A stretch of DNA of 64,000 bases from RPQJ01 sp963696545 (GCA_963696545.1 CAVOKQ010000012.1:372001-436000); one strand, 5' to 3'; counted from the stretch's first letter, positions 18,618 through 27,712 are shown. Notes: generated by a model from the sequence alone, not told the origin. Numbers and translations are program-made.

Positions 18618-18650
18618 CGCGCGGCACCCCATTCAAAGAGGAATCAGCAC

Positions 18651-18923
18651 GTGAACAAGAATGACCTGATCGATGCAGTGGCCGAGCGCACCGGGCTCGC
18701 GAAGTCGGATGCCGCGCGGGCCGTCGAGGCGGTGCTCGGCACCGTGACGGACGCACTCCGCAAGGGTGAGATGGTTGCGCTGTCGGGCTTCGGCAGTTTC
18801 GTCACGAAGACCCGGGCGGCCAGGACCGGCCGTAATCCGCGCACCGGCGAGAGCATCGCGATCCCGGCGAGCCGCGCTCCGGCGTTCAAGGCTGGCAAGG
18901 GCCTGAAAGATGCCCTAAACTAG
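18651..18923 (+). CDS. hupB: DNA-binding protein HU
   Basis: 90 residues, the standard HU length. It opens MNKNDLIDAVAERTGLAKSD, and the beta-arm signature GFGSFVTKTRAARTGRNPRTG precedes the DNA-intercalating Pro region (residues 46-66). GTG at 18651 is preceded by AAAGAGGA. The gene after lon is hupB in most gammaproteobacteria, which supports that symbol over hupA. Confidence 0.95.
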   Translation: MNKNDLIDAVAERTGLAKSDAARAVEAVLGTVTDALRKGEMVALSGFGSFVTKTRAARTGRNPRTGESIAIPASRAPAFKAGKGLKDALN

Positions 18924-18942
18924 CGCGCTCCCCAGGGGGTGC

Positions 18943-19018
18943 GGGTGCTTAGCTCAGCTGGGAGAGCGACGCCTTTACACGGCGTAGGTCGGGGGTTCGA
19001 TCCCCTCAGCACCCACCA
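18943..19018 (+). tRNA. tRNA-Val(TAC)
   Basis: Acceptor GGGTGCT / AGCACCC, anticodon stem-loop ACGCC-TTTACAC-GGCGT (anticodon TAC), encoded ACCA. It sits 19 bases after hupB and is probably cotranscribed with tRNA-Asp. Confidence 0.96.
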
Positions 19019-19026
19019 GACAACGC

Positions 19027-19103
19027 GGAGCGGTAGTTCAGTTGGTTAGAATACCGGCCTGTCACGCCGGGGGTCGCGGGTTCGAGTCCCGTCCGCTCCG
19101 CCA
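19027..19103 (+). tRNA. tRNA-Asp(GTC)
   Basis: Acceptor GGAGCGG / CCGCTCC, anticodon GTC in GGCCTGTCACGCC, encoded GCCA. It follows tRNA-Val by eight bases and is closed by the terminator at 19121. Confidence 0.96.
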
Positions 19104-19120
19104 ACTTTGCATTCGCAGAG

Positions 19121-19145
19121 AGCCCGCTCACGCGGGCTTTCTCGC
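19121..19145 (+). terminator. Intrinsic terminator after the tRNA pair
   Basis: AGCCCGC (19121-19127) pairs with GCGGGCT (19132-19138) across a four-base loop and is followed by TTTCTC. It ends the hupB/tRNA transcript just before ppiD. Confidence 0.75.
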
Positions 19146-19160
19146 ATAAGGGCCGTCTCA

Positions 19161-21056
19161 ATGCTGCAGCAGATTCGCGACAAGATCACTGGCTGGTTTG
19201 CCTCGCTGTTCCTCGGCGCCATCGCCGTGGTGTTCGTCTTCTGGGGCATCCGTTTCGAGTCGTCGGCGACGATGGCCGCCGCCAAGGTGAACGGCGACAA
19301 GATCCCGGTCGAGCAGGTGCGCCGCGCGTGGCAGGACCGCCAGACGGAACTGCAGCAGGCGATGCGCGACGAGTTGCCCCCGGCACTCGTGAAATCCGAG
19401 CAGGAGAAGCTGCTGAACGACTTCGTGCGTCGCGAGGTGCTGCTGCAGCACGCGGACAAGATGGGATATCGCGTCAGCGACCAGGACATCGTGCGGCAGC
19501 TCGAGCAGATCCCGGCGCTGCAGGTCGACGGCAAGTTCTCGCGCGACCGGTATGCGGCGCTGCTCAGGCAGCAGGGCCGCACCGAAGCGCAGTTCGAGCA
19601 CGATTTCCGCCGCGACCTCGAGATCAACCAGTTGCAGAACGGCATCGGCATCTCTGCGTTCGCGACGCCTGGCGAGGTCCGTCGCCGCGTCGAGCTCGAA
19701 GGCGAGACGCGCGACATCGCGTACGTGACGATTCCGTCTGCGAAGTACGCTGCCGCCGCGACCGTCAGCGCGGCCGATGCGACCGCTTACTACGAGAAGA
19801 ACAAGGCGAAGTTCATGACGCCCGAGACGGCGTCGCTGCAGTACGTGCAGCTGAAGCTCGCCGACGTGGCCGCCGGCGTGCCGGTCACCGAGCAGGGGCT
19901 GAAGCAGTACTACGAGCAGGTCGCCCCGGAGCGGTTCATGGATGCCGAGCGTCGCCGCGCGCGCCACATCCTCATTGATTCCAGCAAGGACGACGCCGCT
20001 GCGAAGAAGAAGGCCGAGCAGGTATTCGCGCAGGCCAAGGCTGGCGGAGATTTCGCCAAGCTCGCGGCCGAGAACTCGGACGACCCGGGCTCGAAGGGGC
20101 AGGGCGGCGAGCTCGGCTGGGCCACGCGCGAATCGTTCGTTGCGCCGTTCGCGGAGGCCCTGTTCGCGATGCAGAAGGGCGAGGTCCGTGGCCCGGTCAA
20201 GACACAGTTCGGCTACCACGTGATCATGCTCGAGGACGTCCAGCCGGCGCACCAGCGGACGTTCGAGGAGGTCCGTGCGGAGCTCGAAGGCGAGTACCGC
20301 AACGACCAGGCACAGTCGCTGTTCTATGAGAAGTCGCAGCAGCTCGCGGACGAGTCCTTCGCGTCGTTGAGCGAGCTCGACAGCGCTGCGAAGAAGCTGG
20401 GCCTGCAGGTGCAGAGTGTCGAGGGCTTCACGCGCCAGGGTGGTGGACCGTTCGGGACCGATCGCAAGGTGGTCGAGGCGGTGTTCAGCGACGACGTACT
20501 GCAGAACCGCCAGAACAGCCCGGCGGTCAATTTCGGTGACGACAGCGTTGTCGTGCTGCGTGTCACGGACTACAAGCCGGCGGCGCAGCAGGGCATCGAC
20601 GTGGTGCGTCCGCAGATCGAGGCTGCGCTGCGCAACCAGGCCGCGCTGAAGGCCGCCGAAGCCGCGGCCAGGGCGGATGCCGCGCGGGTCACGTCAGGCG
20701 CGTCGTTCGCCGAAGTCGCGCAGGGCCTCGGCCTGACGGCCGTGGCCCCGACCTCGGTGACCCGCACGTCCGCAGCGGTGCCTCCGCCGCTGCTGAAGGC
20801 CGTATTTGCGGCCCCGCATCCCGCGCCCGGCAAGGCCACTGGCGGTACTGCCGTGCTGCCGAATGGCGACGTTGCGCTCTTCGTCGTCAGTGCGGTCAAG
20901 GGCGGCGTGATTCCGATGACGCCGGACGCCGCGGCACAGCTTTCGCAGCAGGCGCAGCGCGTCGCTGGCCAGGTCGCAGGCGCGGAGTTCTCGGCCTACG
21001 TGGCGGAACTCGTACGCACCGCGAAGGTGAAGCTGAACGAGAAGGTGTTCGAATAG
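19161..21056 (+). CDS. ppiD: Peptidyl-prolyl cis-trans isomerase PpiD
   Basis: 631 residues. One N-terminal inner-membrane helix (LFLGAIAVVFVFWGIRF) anchors a periplasmic body: an N-terminal chaperone-like domain, then a parvulin domain near residues 270-360 (RRARHILIDSSKDD ... GGELGWATRESFVAPF ... TQFGYHVIMLED), then a C-terminal domain. PpiD assists folding of proteins leaving the Sec translocon. ATG at 19161 (MLQQIRDKITGWF) matches the family start. Its 3' end converges on fabI. Confidence 0.93.
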   Translation: MLQQIRDKITGWFASLFLGAIAVVFVFWGIRFESSATMAAAKVNGDKIPVEQVRRAWQDRQTELQQAMRDELPPALVKSEQEKLLNDFVRREVLLQHADKMGYRVSDQDIVRQLEQIPALQVDGKFSRDRYAALLRQQGRTEAQFEHDFRRDLEINQLQNGIGISAFATPGEVRRRVELEGETRDIAYVTIPSAKYAAAATVSAADATAYYEKNKAKFMTPETASLQYVQLKLADVAAGVPVTEQGLKQYYEQVAPERFMDAERRRARHILIDSSKDDAAAKKKAEQVFAQAKAGGDFAKLAAENSDDPGSKGQGGELGWATRESFVAPFAEALFAMQKGEVRGPVKTQFGYHVIMLEDVQPAHQRTFEEVRAELEGEYRNDQAQSLFYEKSQQLADESFASLSELDSAAKKLGLQVQSVEGFTRQGGGPFGTDRKVVEAVFSDDVLQNRQNSPAVNFGDDSVVVLRVTDYKPAAQQGIDVVRPQIEAALRNQAALKAAEAAARADAARVTSGASFAEVAQGLGLTAVAPTSVTRTSAAVPPPLLKAVFAAPHPAPGKATGGTAVLPNGDVALFVVSAVKGGVIPMTPDAAAQLSQQAQRVAGQVAGAEFSAYVAELVRTAKVKLNEKVFE

Positions 21057-21176
21057 CGAATAGCGAATAGTAAATGGTGACTGGTGGATAGGGGATAGCG
21101 GATCCCCGGAATGAATAAGGCCGGCATTGCCGGCCTTATCTTGCTATCCGCCGCTCACTGCTCGCTAGTCACTCTG
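21054..21176. repeat. 7-base degenerate repeats flanking a hairpin
   Basis: Units like GAATAGC GAATAGT AAATGGT and GGATAGG GGATAGC run from the ppiD stop to about 21102. The reverse orientation (CTATCCG CCGCTCA CTGCTCG) runs from 21144 to the fabI end. The two halves enclose the terminator at 21116-21143. Confidence 0.65.
21116..21143. terminator. Bidirectional terminator between ppiD and fabI
   Basis: TAAGGCCGGC (21116-21125) pairs with GCCGGCCTTA across a three-base loop, with A-rich sequence on the left and TCTT on the right. It separates two convergent genes. Confidence 0.8.
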
Positions 21177-21968
21177 CTTCCCATCCTCCGGAAACGCCAT
21201 GCCCACGTGGCTGTAACCGGCATCCACGTACAACACTTCGCCCGTGATCCCGGACGCGAGGTCCGAGCAGAGGAAAGCCGCGGCATCGCCCACCTCGTCG
21301 ATGGTCACGTTGCGGCGCAGCGGCGTGTAAGCCGCGACGTGCGCGAGCATCTTGCGGAAGCCGCTCACGCCGGCGGCCGCCAGCGTCTTGATCGGGCCCG
21401 CGGAGATCGCGTTCACACGGATCCCATGCGGACCAAGATCGGCCGCCAGGAACCGCACGTTCGCCTCGAGGCTCGCTTTCGCCAGGCCCATCACGTTGTA
21501 GCTCGGCACCGACCGCACCGCGCCGAGGTACGACATCGTCAGGATCGCGCCCGGCCGTCCGAGCATCATCGGTCGCGCGGCCTTCGCGAGCGCGGCAAGG
21601 CTGTAGCTCGAGATGTCGTGCGCCACCTGGAAGCCTTCGCGCGTGATGCTGTCCAGGTAGCCCCCCGCGAGTTGCTCGCGCGGTGCGAATGCCACGCTGT
21701 GCACCAGGATGTCGAGCGTGTCCCACTGCGCGCGCAGTGCCGTGAACGCTGCGTCGATTTCCGTGTCGTTCGCCACGTCCATCGGCAGCACCAGGTTTGA
21801 CCCGAACTCCTGTGCCATCGCGAGGACGCGATCCTTCAGCCGATCACCCTGGTAGGTGAGCGCGAGCTCCGCGCCCTCGCGCTTCATCGCCGCGGCGATG
21901 CCGTAGGCAATCGACCGCTCGGTCGCGAGTCCGACGACGAGAGCCCGCTTGCCGGCCAGGAACGCCAC
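21165..21968 (-). CDS. fabI: Enoyl-[acyl-carrier-protein] reductase (NADH)
   Basis: 267 residues; the last reductive step of each fatty-acid elongation cycle. It starts FLAGKRALVVGLATERSIAY, the atypical FabI dinucleotide motif. The catalytic Tyr-x6-Lys pair is in SVPSYNVMGLAKASLEAN, and ISAGPIKTLAA is the flexible substrate loop. It lies four bases after the mltD stop on the same strand, so gloB-mltD-fabI may be one transcript. It is closed by the terminator shared with ppiD. Confidence 0.96.
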   Translation of the reverse strand: MAFLAGKRALVVGLATERSIAYGIAAAMKREGAELALTYQGDRLKDRVLAMAQEFGSNLVLPMDVANDTEIDAAFTALRAQWDTLDILVHSVAFAPREQLAGGYLDSITREGFQVAHDISSYSLAALAKAARPMMLGRPGAILTMSYLGAVRSVPSYNVMGLAKASLEANVRFLAADLGPHGIRVNAISAGPIKTLAAAGVSGFRKMLAHVAAYTPLRRNVTIDEVGDAAAFLCSDLASGITGEVLYVDAGYSHVGMAFPEDGKQSD

Positions 21969-21972
21969 GGCC

Positions 21973-23673
21973 TCAGCCTCCGTTGACCTTGCGCGGGTCG
22001 GCGTATACGACGAGCTTCTGGCCGGCCCTGAGCGAGCTCGATTGCCGCATGCGGTTCCAGCTCTTCAGCTGCGTCACCGAGACGTTGAACTTGTCGGCGA
22101 TCTCGGAAAGCGTGTCGCCGTTGCGGACCTGGTAGGTCATGCGCGTGCTTTCCTTCGCACCGGCGGACTTGCTGGCTGATTTGCTGCCCGATCCGCCGGG
22201 GACCTGGAGGCGCTCGCCGGCCGTCAGGTGGCTCTTGCTGCTGATGTCGTTGGCCGCGGCGAGTTCGGGGATCGAGACACCGTAACGGCGCGCGACCCCG
22301 TACAACGTGTCGCCCGACTTGACGACGTGCACGCGCGACTTCGGCTTCTCGGCCGCCTGCGGACGCTCGGCGGGCTGCCGCTCGGGCAGTTGCGCGGCGA
22401 TTTCCGGGCGCGCCTCGGCGACCTGCGTAACGCCGGATCCCGCGGTCGAGCCACGCGGGATCACCAGGTTCTGTCCCGGCTGGATTACCGAGCCATGCAG
22501 GTTGTTTGCAGCGCGGATGTCGCTCGTCGCAACGTCGTAGCGACGGGCAATGCTGGTCAGCGACTCGCCGCGGCGTACGCGGTGCGTGGTCATCTTCTGC
22601 TGCGGGGCCACCGTCGCGGCCTCGGCGGCGGCCGTGAGCGCCGCGACCTTTGCGGTTCCGTCGTCGGTGAGCAGTGCCTGCCGGAATGGCTCGGCCCGGT
22701 CGACCGGGATCAGCAGCTTGTGCGGACCGTCCGGCGGCGTAGACATGCGGTTGAACGCCGGGTTCAGCGCGAACATGTCGTCGCGCGTAATGCCGGCGAG
22801 CATGGCGGCTTCGCCGATGTCGATCTGCCGGCCCGGATCGACGACATCGAAGTAGGGCTGGTTCGGGATCGCGGCGAACTGCAGGCCGTAGGCCGCCGGA
22901 TCGCCGACGATGCGGCTGACGGCGAGCAGCTTCGGCACGTAGTCGCGCGTCTCGGCGCGCAGGTCGAGGCTGAAGAAATCCGTGGGCCGTCCCTGCTCGG
23001 CGTTGCGGGCCACCGCACGACTCACCGTTCCTTCGCCGCCGTTGTATGACGCGATCGCGAGGAACCAGTCGCCGTTGAAGTAGCGATTCAGGTACTGCAG
23101 GTAGTCGAGCGCAGCGTTGGTCGCGCGGATCACGTCGCGACGCTCGTCGATCCACCAGTTCTGCTGCAGGCCGTAGTGCTTGCCGGTGCTGGGGATGAAC
23201 TGCCACAGGCCCGACGCACGGCTGCGCGAGTAGGCCACCGGGTTGAACGCGCTTTCGACGACCGGCAGCAGCGCGAGCTCGAGCGGCATGCCGCGCCTCT
23301 CGATCTCGGTGACGATGTAGTAGAGGTAGCGGGCGCCGCGACGGAACGTGCGGTCGAGGAAGTCGGGCCTGGCCCGGTAGCCCTCGACTTCGCGAATCAC
23401 GGCGAAGTGCTGCACGTCCGGCAGCGCGTAGCCTTCGCGGATCCGGTCCAGCAGGTCGACGTACTGGCCGGGCGGCAGGTGCTGGAATTCGCGGTAGATC
23501 GGGGACACTGAGTTGCGGGCCTGCGCCTTCGGCGAAGGCGCCGTGCTCGGCGTCATGCGTCCCGGGGGCGGCACGCTCGAGTAGCTGTCGTCCACCTGCG
23601 TCGTGCTGCAACCCGCGAGGCCGAGGCCCAGCAGCGCGAGCAGTGCGAGCAGGAAGACATTCTTGCGCGTCAT
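21973..23673 (-). CDS. mltD: Membrane-bound lytic murein transglycosylase D
   Basis: 566 residues from ATG at 23673. A signal peptide ends in the lipobox LAGC with the lipidated Cys at residue 22. The transglycosylase domain has catalytic Glu140 (LLPVVESAFNP), then GLWQFIPSTGKHYGL and AIASYNGGEG. Three LysM repeats follow, starting at THRVRRGESLTSIARRY, VHVVKSGDTLYGVARRY and TYQVRNGDTLSEIADKF. It cleaves glycan strands to 1,6-anhydro products from the outer membrane. The start overlaps the gloB stop by four bases (ATGA). Confidence 0.94.
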   Translation of the reverse strand: MTRKNVFLLALLALLGLGLAGCSTTQVDDSYSSVPPPGRMTPSTAPSPKAQARNSVSPIYREFQHLPPGQYVDLLDRIREGYALPDVQHFAVIREVEGYRARPDFLDRTFRRGARYLYYIVTEIERRGMPLELALLPVVESAFNPVAYSRSRASGLWQFIPSTGKHYGLQQNWWIDERRDVIRATNAALDYLQYLNRYFNGDWFLAIASYNGGEGTVSRAVARNAEQGRPTDFFSLDLRAETRDYVPKLLAVSRIVGDPAAYGLQFAAIPNQPYFDVVDPGRQIDIGEAAMLAGITRDDMFALNPAFNRMSTPPDGPHKLLIPVDRAEPFRQALLTDDGTAKVAALTAAAEAATVAPQQKMTTHRVRRGESLTSIARRYDVATSDIRAANNLHGSVIQPGQNLVIPRGSTAGSGVTQVAEARPEIAAQLPERQPAERPQAAEKPKSRVHVVKSGDTLYGVARRYGVSIPELAAANDISSKSHLTAGERLQVPGGSGSKSASKSAGAKESTRMTYQVRNGDTLSEIADKFNVSVTQLKSWNRMRQSSSLRAGQKLVVYADPRKVNGG

Positions 23674-24446
23674 CGGAAGCCATCCTTCCATGCGCGGACG
23701 GTTGCGAAGGTCTCCACGGAATCGGCGAGCGGTCGGCCTGCGTGCGCGACGGCAGCGGCGCGGACGGCGGGCTCGCGGCAACGCAGGAACGGGTTGATCT
23801 TCCGTTCGCGTCCGAGCGTGGTGGGCAGTGAGATCCCGTCGTGCTCCCTGAGTCCGCGCGTGGCCTCGAGCGCTTCCAGCACGTCCGCGTTGCCGGGTTC
23901 GACCGCAGCGGCAAAGCGCAGGTTGCTCAATGTGTACTCGTGGGCGCAGTAGATGCGCGTCGAATCGGGGAGGGCGGCGATGCGGTCCAGCGACTGGTGC
24001 ATCTGCGCGGGCGTCCCCTCGAACAGCCGGCCGCAGCCACCGCTGAAGAGCGTGTCCCCGCAGAACAGCGTGTCGTGACCGTGATAGGCGATGTGACCCA
24101 GCGTGTGTCCAGGCAGGGTCATTACCGAGAATTCCAGTCCAAGGTCGTCACGGCGGACTGTGTCTCCGTCGTCGAGTGTCCGAGCTTCGCAAGGCATCCG
24201 TTCGCGGGCGGGTCCATAGACCGCTGCCCCGTGCCTTGCGGCGAGTTCCGCGACTCCCCCGACGTGATCGAGGTGATGATGGGTAACGAGGATCGCACGG
24301 AGCTTCAGTCCATGCTGCTCGAGCGCTGCTTCGACCGGTCGGGCCTCGCCCGGATCAACTGCCACGGCCCCGACGCGGTCGCCCGGCGTGCGGATCAGCC
24401 AGATGTAGTTGTCCGAAAAGGCCCGCACCGGGCTCACATCGAGCAT
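23670..24446 (-). CDS. gloB: Hydroxyacylglutathione hydrolase (glyoxalase II)
   Basis: 258 residues of metallo-beta-lactamase fold hydrolysing S-lactoylglutathione. Metal motifs: THHHLDH, TLPGHTLGH, CGDTLFSGGCGRLFEGT and AHEYTLSN. ATG at 24446 (MLDVSPVRAFSDNYIW) was chosen because the family starts close to DNY and GGGG precedes it; ATG 24464 would add six residues. It is divergent from the methyltransferase at 24575, the E. coli gloB-yafS arrangement. Confidence 0.94.
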   Translation of the reverse strand: MLDVSPVRAFSDNYIWLIRTPGDRVGAVAVDPGEARPVEAALEQHGLKLRAILVTHHHLDHVGGVAELAARHGAAVYGPARERMPCEARTLDDGDTVRRDDLGLEFSVMTLPGHTLGHIAYHGHDTLFCGDTLFSGGCGRLFEGTPAQMHQSLDRIAALPDSTRIYCAHEYTLSNLRFAAAVEPGNADVLEALEATRGLREHDGISLPTTLGRERKINPFLRCREPAVRAAAVAHAGRPLADSVETFATVRAWKDGFR

Positions 24447-24574
24447 GTCGACCCCCGCCGTCATCGGGTCATGAGTCCGGGCGCGCGTATTAGACCGTTT
24501 CGTAAAGAAAATTTCCAGAATATGTCGCACGATTTTCGACCGGGTTGGCACTATTTGCCGCTATCCTTCGGCCG

Positions 24575-25300
24575 ATGATCCAGGACCCCGCCAGAGACTG
24601 GCTCGCGACACCGCTCGGACGGACCGTGCTCGAGGTCGAGACGAGGGTCCTGCAGGACGCGCTGGCCGATGTCGTGGGCTTCGAAACGGTGCAGGTCGGA
24701 CGCTGGGGCGAGGCCGCGCGACTCAGTGAATCGGCACGCACGCAGCACCACCGGTGGGTCGCTCCGGACGCGTACGGCAAGGGCGCGATCCGCGCAAGTC
24801 TTGACGCGTTGCCAATCGCGACGGGCTCGATCGAGGCGGTGCTGCTGCCGCACACGCTCGAGCACGCGCCGGATCCGCACGAGCTGCTGAGCGAGGTTGA
24901 GCGCGTGCTGCGGGGCGACGGCCACGTGGTGATCTGCGGATTCAACCCGCTCGGTCCATGGGGCGTGCGCCACTTGGTCTCGCGCCGCCGCCCGTTCCCG
25001 GCGCCGGTGAGCCGGATGTTGACCGATGGCCGCATCCGGGACTGGCTGCGGCTGCTGCGCTTCGAGGTCGTGACGACCAAGTGGTACCTGTTCGCGCCCC
25101 CTTGGGCGAGGAGCGTGCCGGGCGACGGCACGAGCTGGCTCGAGCGCCGCGGTCCCGACCTGTTGCCGCCGCTCGCTGGCGCCTATCTCGTCAAGGCGCG
25201 CAAGCGCGTGCGGGCGCTGACTCCGATACGGCCGGTCTGGCACCGCGCGCCCGCGGTCGTGGGCGGCCTCGCCGAGCCGACGTCGAGAAACGCAGCGTGA
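24575..25300 (+). CDS. SAM-dependent methyltransferase (YafS-like)
   Basis: 241 residues with a class I methyltransferase pattern. The SAM-site region is partly diverged, but DALPIATGSIEAVLLPHTLE, LLSEVERVLRGDGHVVICGF and a Trp-rich C-terminal part are typical of the YafS group. It lies between gloB (divergent) and rnhA, as yafS does in E. coli. The target is unknown. The stop overlaps the rnhA GTG start. ATG 24575 was preferred over an in-frame ATG at 24545. Confidence 0.8.
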   Translation: MIQDPARDWLATPLGRTVLEVETRVLQDALADVVGFETVQVGRWGEAARLSESARTQHHRWVAPDAYGKGAIRASLDALPIATGSIEAVLLPHTLEHAPDPHELLSEVERVLRGDGHVVICGFNPLGPWGVRHLVSRRRPFPAPVSRMLTDGRIRDWLRLLRFEVVTTKWYLFAPPWARSVPGDGTSWLERRGPDLLPPLAGAYLVKARKRVRALTPIRPVWHRAPAVVGGLAEPTSRNAA

Positions 25301-25746
25301 GCGAGGTCGAGATCTACACGGACGGGGCCTGCAAGGGCAACCCCGGGCCTGGCGGCTGGGGCGCGTGGCTCGTCTGGGGCGCTCACGAGCGTGAACTGTG
25401 GGGCGGCGAATCGCTGACGACGAACAATCGCATGGAGCTCACGGCCGCGATCGAGGCGCTCGCGGCGCTGAAGCGTCACTGCAAGGTCAGGCTCTACACC
25501 GATTCGCAATACGTGAAGAACGGCATCACCGAGTGGTTGCCGCAGTGGAAGAAGCGCGACTGGAAGACGGCCGACCGCAAGCCCGTCAAGAACGCGGACC
25601 TGTGGGTGCGGCTCGAGCATGAGATTTCGCGCCACGAGGTGCACTGGCACTGGGTGCGGGGGCATTCGGGTCACGAGGGCAACGAGCGGGCCGATGTAGC
25701 TAGCGAACCGCGGCATCGAGGAGATGAGGAAGTGAACAGCGGGTAG
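25297..25746 (+). CDS. rnhA: Ribonuclease HI, 3' end frameshifted
   Basis: Cleaves RNA in RNA-DNA hybrids. All four catalytic acids are present before the break: Asp in IYTDGACKGNPG, Glu in NNRMELTAA, Asp in LYTDSQY and Asp in NERAD. GTG at 25297 overlaps the preceding stop. Near 25697 one extra A appears; without it the frame reads NERADVLANRGIEEMRK and stops at 25735, giving 145 residues, close to E. coli RnhA (155). As written the frame runs on to 25746 with an unrelated tail. It normally abuts dnaQ; here an aminotransferase gene intervenes. Confidence 0.9.
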   Translation: MSEVEIYTDGACKGNPGPGGWGAWLVWGAHERELWGGESLTTNNRMELTAAIEALAALKRHCKVRLYTDSQYVKNGITEWLPQWKKRDWKTADRKPVKNADLWVRLEHEISRHEVHWHWVRGHSGHEGNERADVASEPRHRGDEEVNSG

Positions 25747-25820
25747 TGGATGGGGCGAGGGCGAATATGCGGCCGCCCGGCCCTCTTGCCATCTACTATC
25801 CACTGCTCACTCGTCCCATC
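25736..25820. repeat. 7-base degenerate repeats between rnhA and the aminotransferase gene
   Basis: AACAGCGGGTAGTGGATGGG at the left and CTACTATCCACTGCTCACT at the right belong to the same facing-repeat family as at 13921 and 29219. A GGGCGA/GCCC-rich stretch lies between them. Confidence 0.6.
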
Positions 25821-25858
25821 CCTCTTTTCCTGCCGCGCTGCACTACAATCCGAGCACC

Positions 25859-26972
25859 ATGGACTTCATCGACCTCAAGACCCAGTACCGGCGCATCAAG
25901 CCCTCCGTCGACGAGCGCATCGCGCGTGTGCTGGAGCACGGCCAGTACGTGATGGGGCCCGAAGTGACCGAGCTCGAGTCCGTGCTCGCCGGCTACTGCG
26001 GCACCAAGCACTGCGTCGCCGTCTCGAGCGGCACGGACGCGCTGCTGATCGCGCTGCTGGCGCTGGACATCAAGGCCGGGCGACGAGGTGATCACGGCGC
26101 CGTTCACGTTCTTCGCCACGGCAGAGATGATCGCACTGATCGGTGCGCGCCCGGTGTTCGTGGATGTCGATCCGCGCACATACAACATCGATCCCGCGAA
26201 GCTCGAGGCCGCGATCACGCCGCGCACGCGCGCGATCATGCCCGTGTCGCTGTACGGGCAGTGCGCGGACTTCGATGCCATCAACGCGATCGCCTGCCGT
26301 AACGAACTGCCGGTGATCGAGGACGCCGCACAGAGCTTCGGCGCCAGCTACAAGGGCCGCCGTTCGAATTCGCTGTCGCTGATCGGTGCGACGTCGTTCT
26401 TTCCCTCGAAGCCGCTCGGCTGCTATGGCGACGGCGGGGCGCTGTTCACGAACGATGACACGCTCGCGAGGCTGATGCGCGAGATTCGCGTCCACGGCCA
26501 GGATCGTCGCTACCACCATCCGCGGCTCGGACTCACCGGCCGGTTGGACTCGATCCAGGCGGCGGTGCTGCTCGCGAAGATGGAGATTTTCGAGGACGAG
26601 GTGGCGGCCCGCGGGCGGGTAGCCGACGTCTATGCACGGCTCATCGAGCAGGCGTTCGGTGCCAATGGCCAGGTGCGAGCGCCCTACGTGGCGCCCGGTA
26701 ATCTCTCTGTGTACGCGCAGTACACGGTTGAGGTGGATGCACGGGACCTCGTCGAAACACGGATGAAGGCGCTTGGCGTGCCCACCGCCGTCCACTACCC
26801 GATCTCGCTGCACCAGCAACCGGTGTTCGAGTACCTCGGCCAGCCGGCGGGCTTGTTCCCGGTGTCCGAGGCAGCGGCGCGCCGCGTGATCAGCCTGCCG
26901 ATGCACCCGTACCTCACCGAGGAACAGCAGGGGAAGGTCGTCGCGGCGCTCAAGCAGGCGGTCAACGGCTGA
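25859..26972 (+). CDS. DegT/DnrJ/EryC1/StrS aminotransferase (WbpE/WlbC type), one frameshift
   Basis: About 370 residues after joining two frames. MDFIDLKTQYRRIKPSVDER and the PLP-linked Lys in FFPSKPLGCYGDGGA mark the sugar aminotransferase family. Closest in wording to WbpE/WlbC, which aminate UDP-3-keto-GlcNAcA. The frame breaks at the G run 26078-26080; dropping one G gives KAGDEVITAPFTFFAT. It ends in TGATG overlapping the dnaQ start. It probably serves the exopolysaccharide locus 2.5 kb downstream, where a TviB-type dehydrogenase could supply a uronic acid substrate. The position between rnhA and dnaQ is unusual. Confidence 0.85.
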
Positions 26973-27712
26973 TGCGGCAGGTCGTCCTCGACACGGAGAC
27001 CACCGGCCTCGAGCCCGAGCAGGGTCATCGGATCATCGAGATCGGCTGCATCGAGGTCGTGAACCGGCGGCGCTCGGGCCGGGTATTCCATCGCTACCTG
27101 TGCCCGGAGCGCGACATCGATCCGGGCGCATTGCAGGTTCACGGGCTGACCACGGAGTTCCTCGCGGGCCAGCCGAAGTTCGCCGAGATCGCCGGCGAGC
27201 TGCTGGAGTTCCTGCGCGACGCCGAGCTGATCATCCACAACGCGCCATTCGACGTGGCGTTCCTCGACGCCGAGCTCGGCAAGCTCGCGGAATCACCGGG
27301 GCGCATCGGCGACCATTGCCTCGTGCTCGACACGCTGCAGATGGCGCGCCAGATGCACCCGGGCCAGCGCAACGGCCTCGACGCGCTCTGCAAGCGCTAT
27401 TCGGTCGACAACTCGCACCGCGAGCTGCATGGCGCACTGCTCGACGCCGACCTGCTGCTCGAGGTGTATCTCGCGATGACGGGCGGGCAGGGCGCGCTCA
27501 CGCTCGGCGAGAACGAAGCGGCCTCGGCGACCCGCACGGCCGTGAAGCGTGCAAAGCGCCCGCGCGGCACGGTGGTCGTGCGTCACGCCAGCGCGGAAGA
27601 GCTGGCCGCACACGAGCAGCGTCTCGCGGCGCTCGACAAGTCCAGCGGCGGCAGGACGCTGTGGCGTACGTTCGACCAACCGTCTGCAGCGGACGTCAAG
27701 CAGGCTTCATGA
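26972..27712 (+). CDS. dnaQ: DNA polymerase III epsilon subunit (3'-5' exonuclease)
   Basis: 246 residues; proofreading subunit of the replicase. DEDDh motifs: VLDTETTGLEP (Asp7, Glu9), IIHNAPFDVAFLD and HRELHGALLDADLL. The C-terminal tail carries a basic segment (VKRAKRPRGT) that would contact the alpha subunit. ATG at 26972 overlaps the aminotransferase stop, and the dnaQ stop overlaps the nhaB start (ATGA), so three genes are translationally linked. Confidence 0.96.
   Translation: MRQVVLDTETTGLEPEQGHRIIEIGCIEVVNRRRSGRVFHRYLCPERDIDPGALQVHGLTTEFLAGQPKFAEIAGELLEFLRDAELIIHNAPFDVAFLDAELGKLAESPGRIGDHCLVLDTLQMARQMHPGQRNGLDALCKRYSVDNSHRELHGALLDADLLLEVYLAMTGGQGALTLGENEAASATRTAVKRAKRPRGTVVVRHASAEELAAHEQRLAALDKSSGGRTLWRTFDQPSAADVKQAS

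Noticed and set aside
16140..18632. An 830-codon open frame antisense to lon
   Set aside because: High-GC coding DNA leaves the opposite strand open; the translation is low-complexity (His/Arg/Leu-rich) with no family pattern, while lon on the other strand is complete.
24447..24574. A clear promoter pair in the gloB/methyltransferase divergent gap
   Set aside because: TTGGCA and TATCCT are present but only ten bases apart; no acceptable -35/-10 spacing was found.
27100..27708. A dnaQ-nhaB fusion protein
   Set aside because: The upstream 200 codons are an out-of-phase reading of dnaQ, rich in Arg/Ala; nhaB has its own ATG at 27709 and a standard N terminus.
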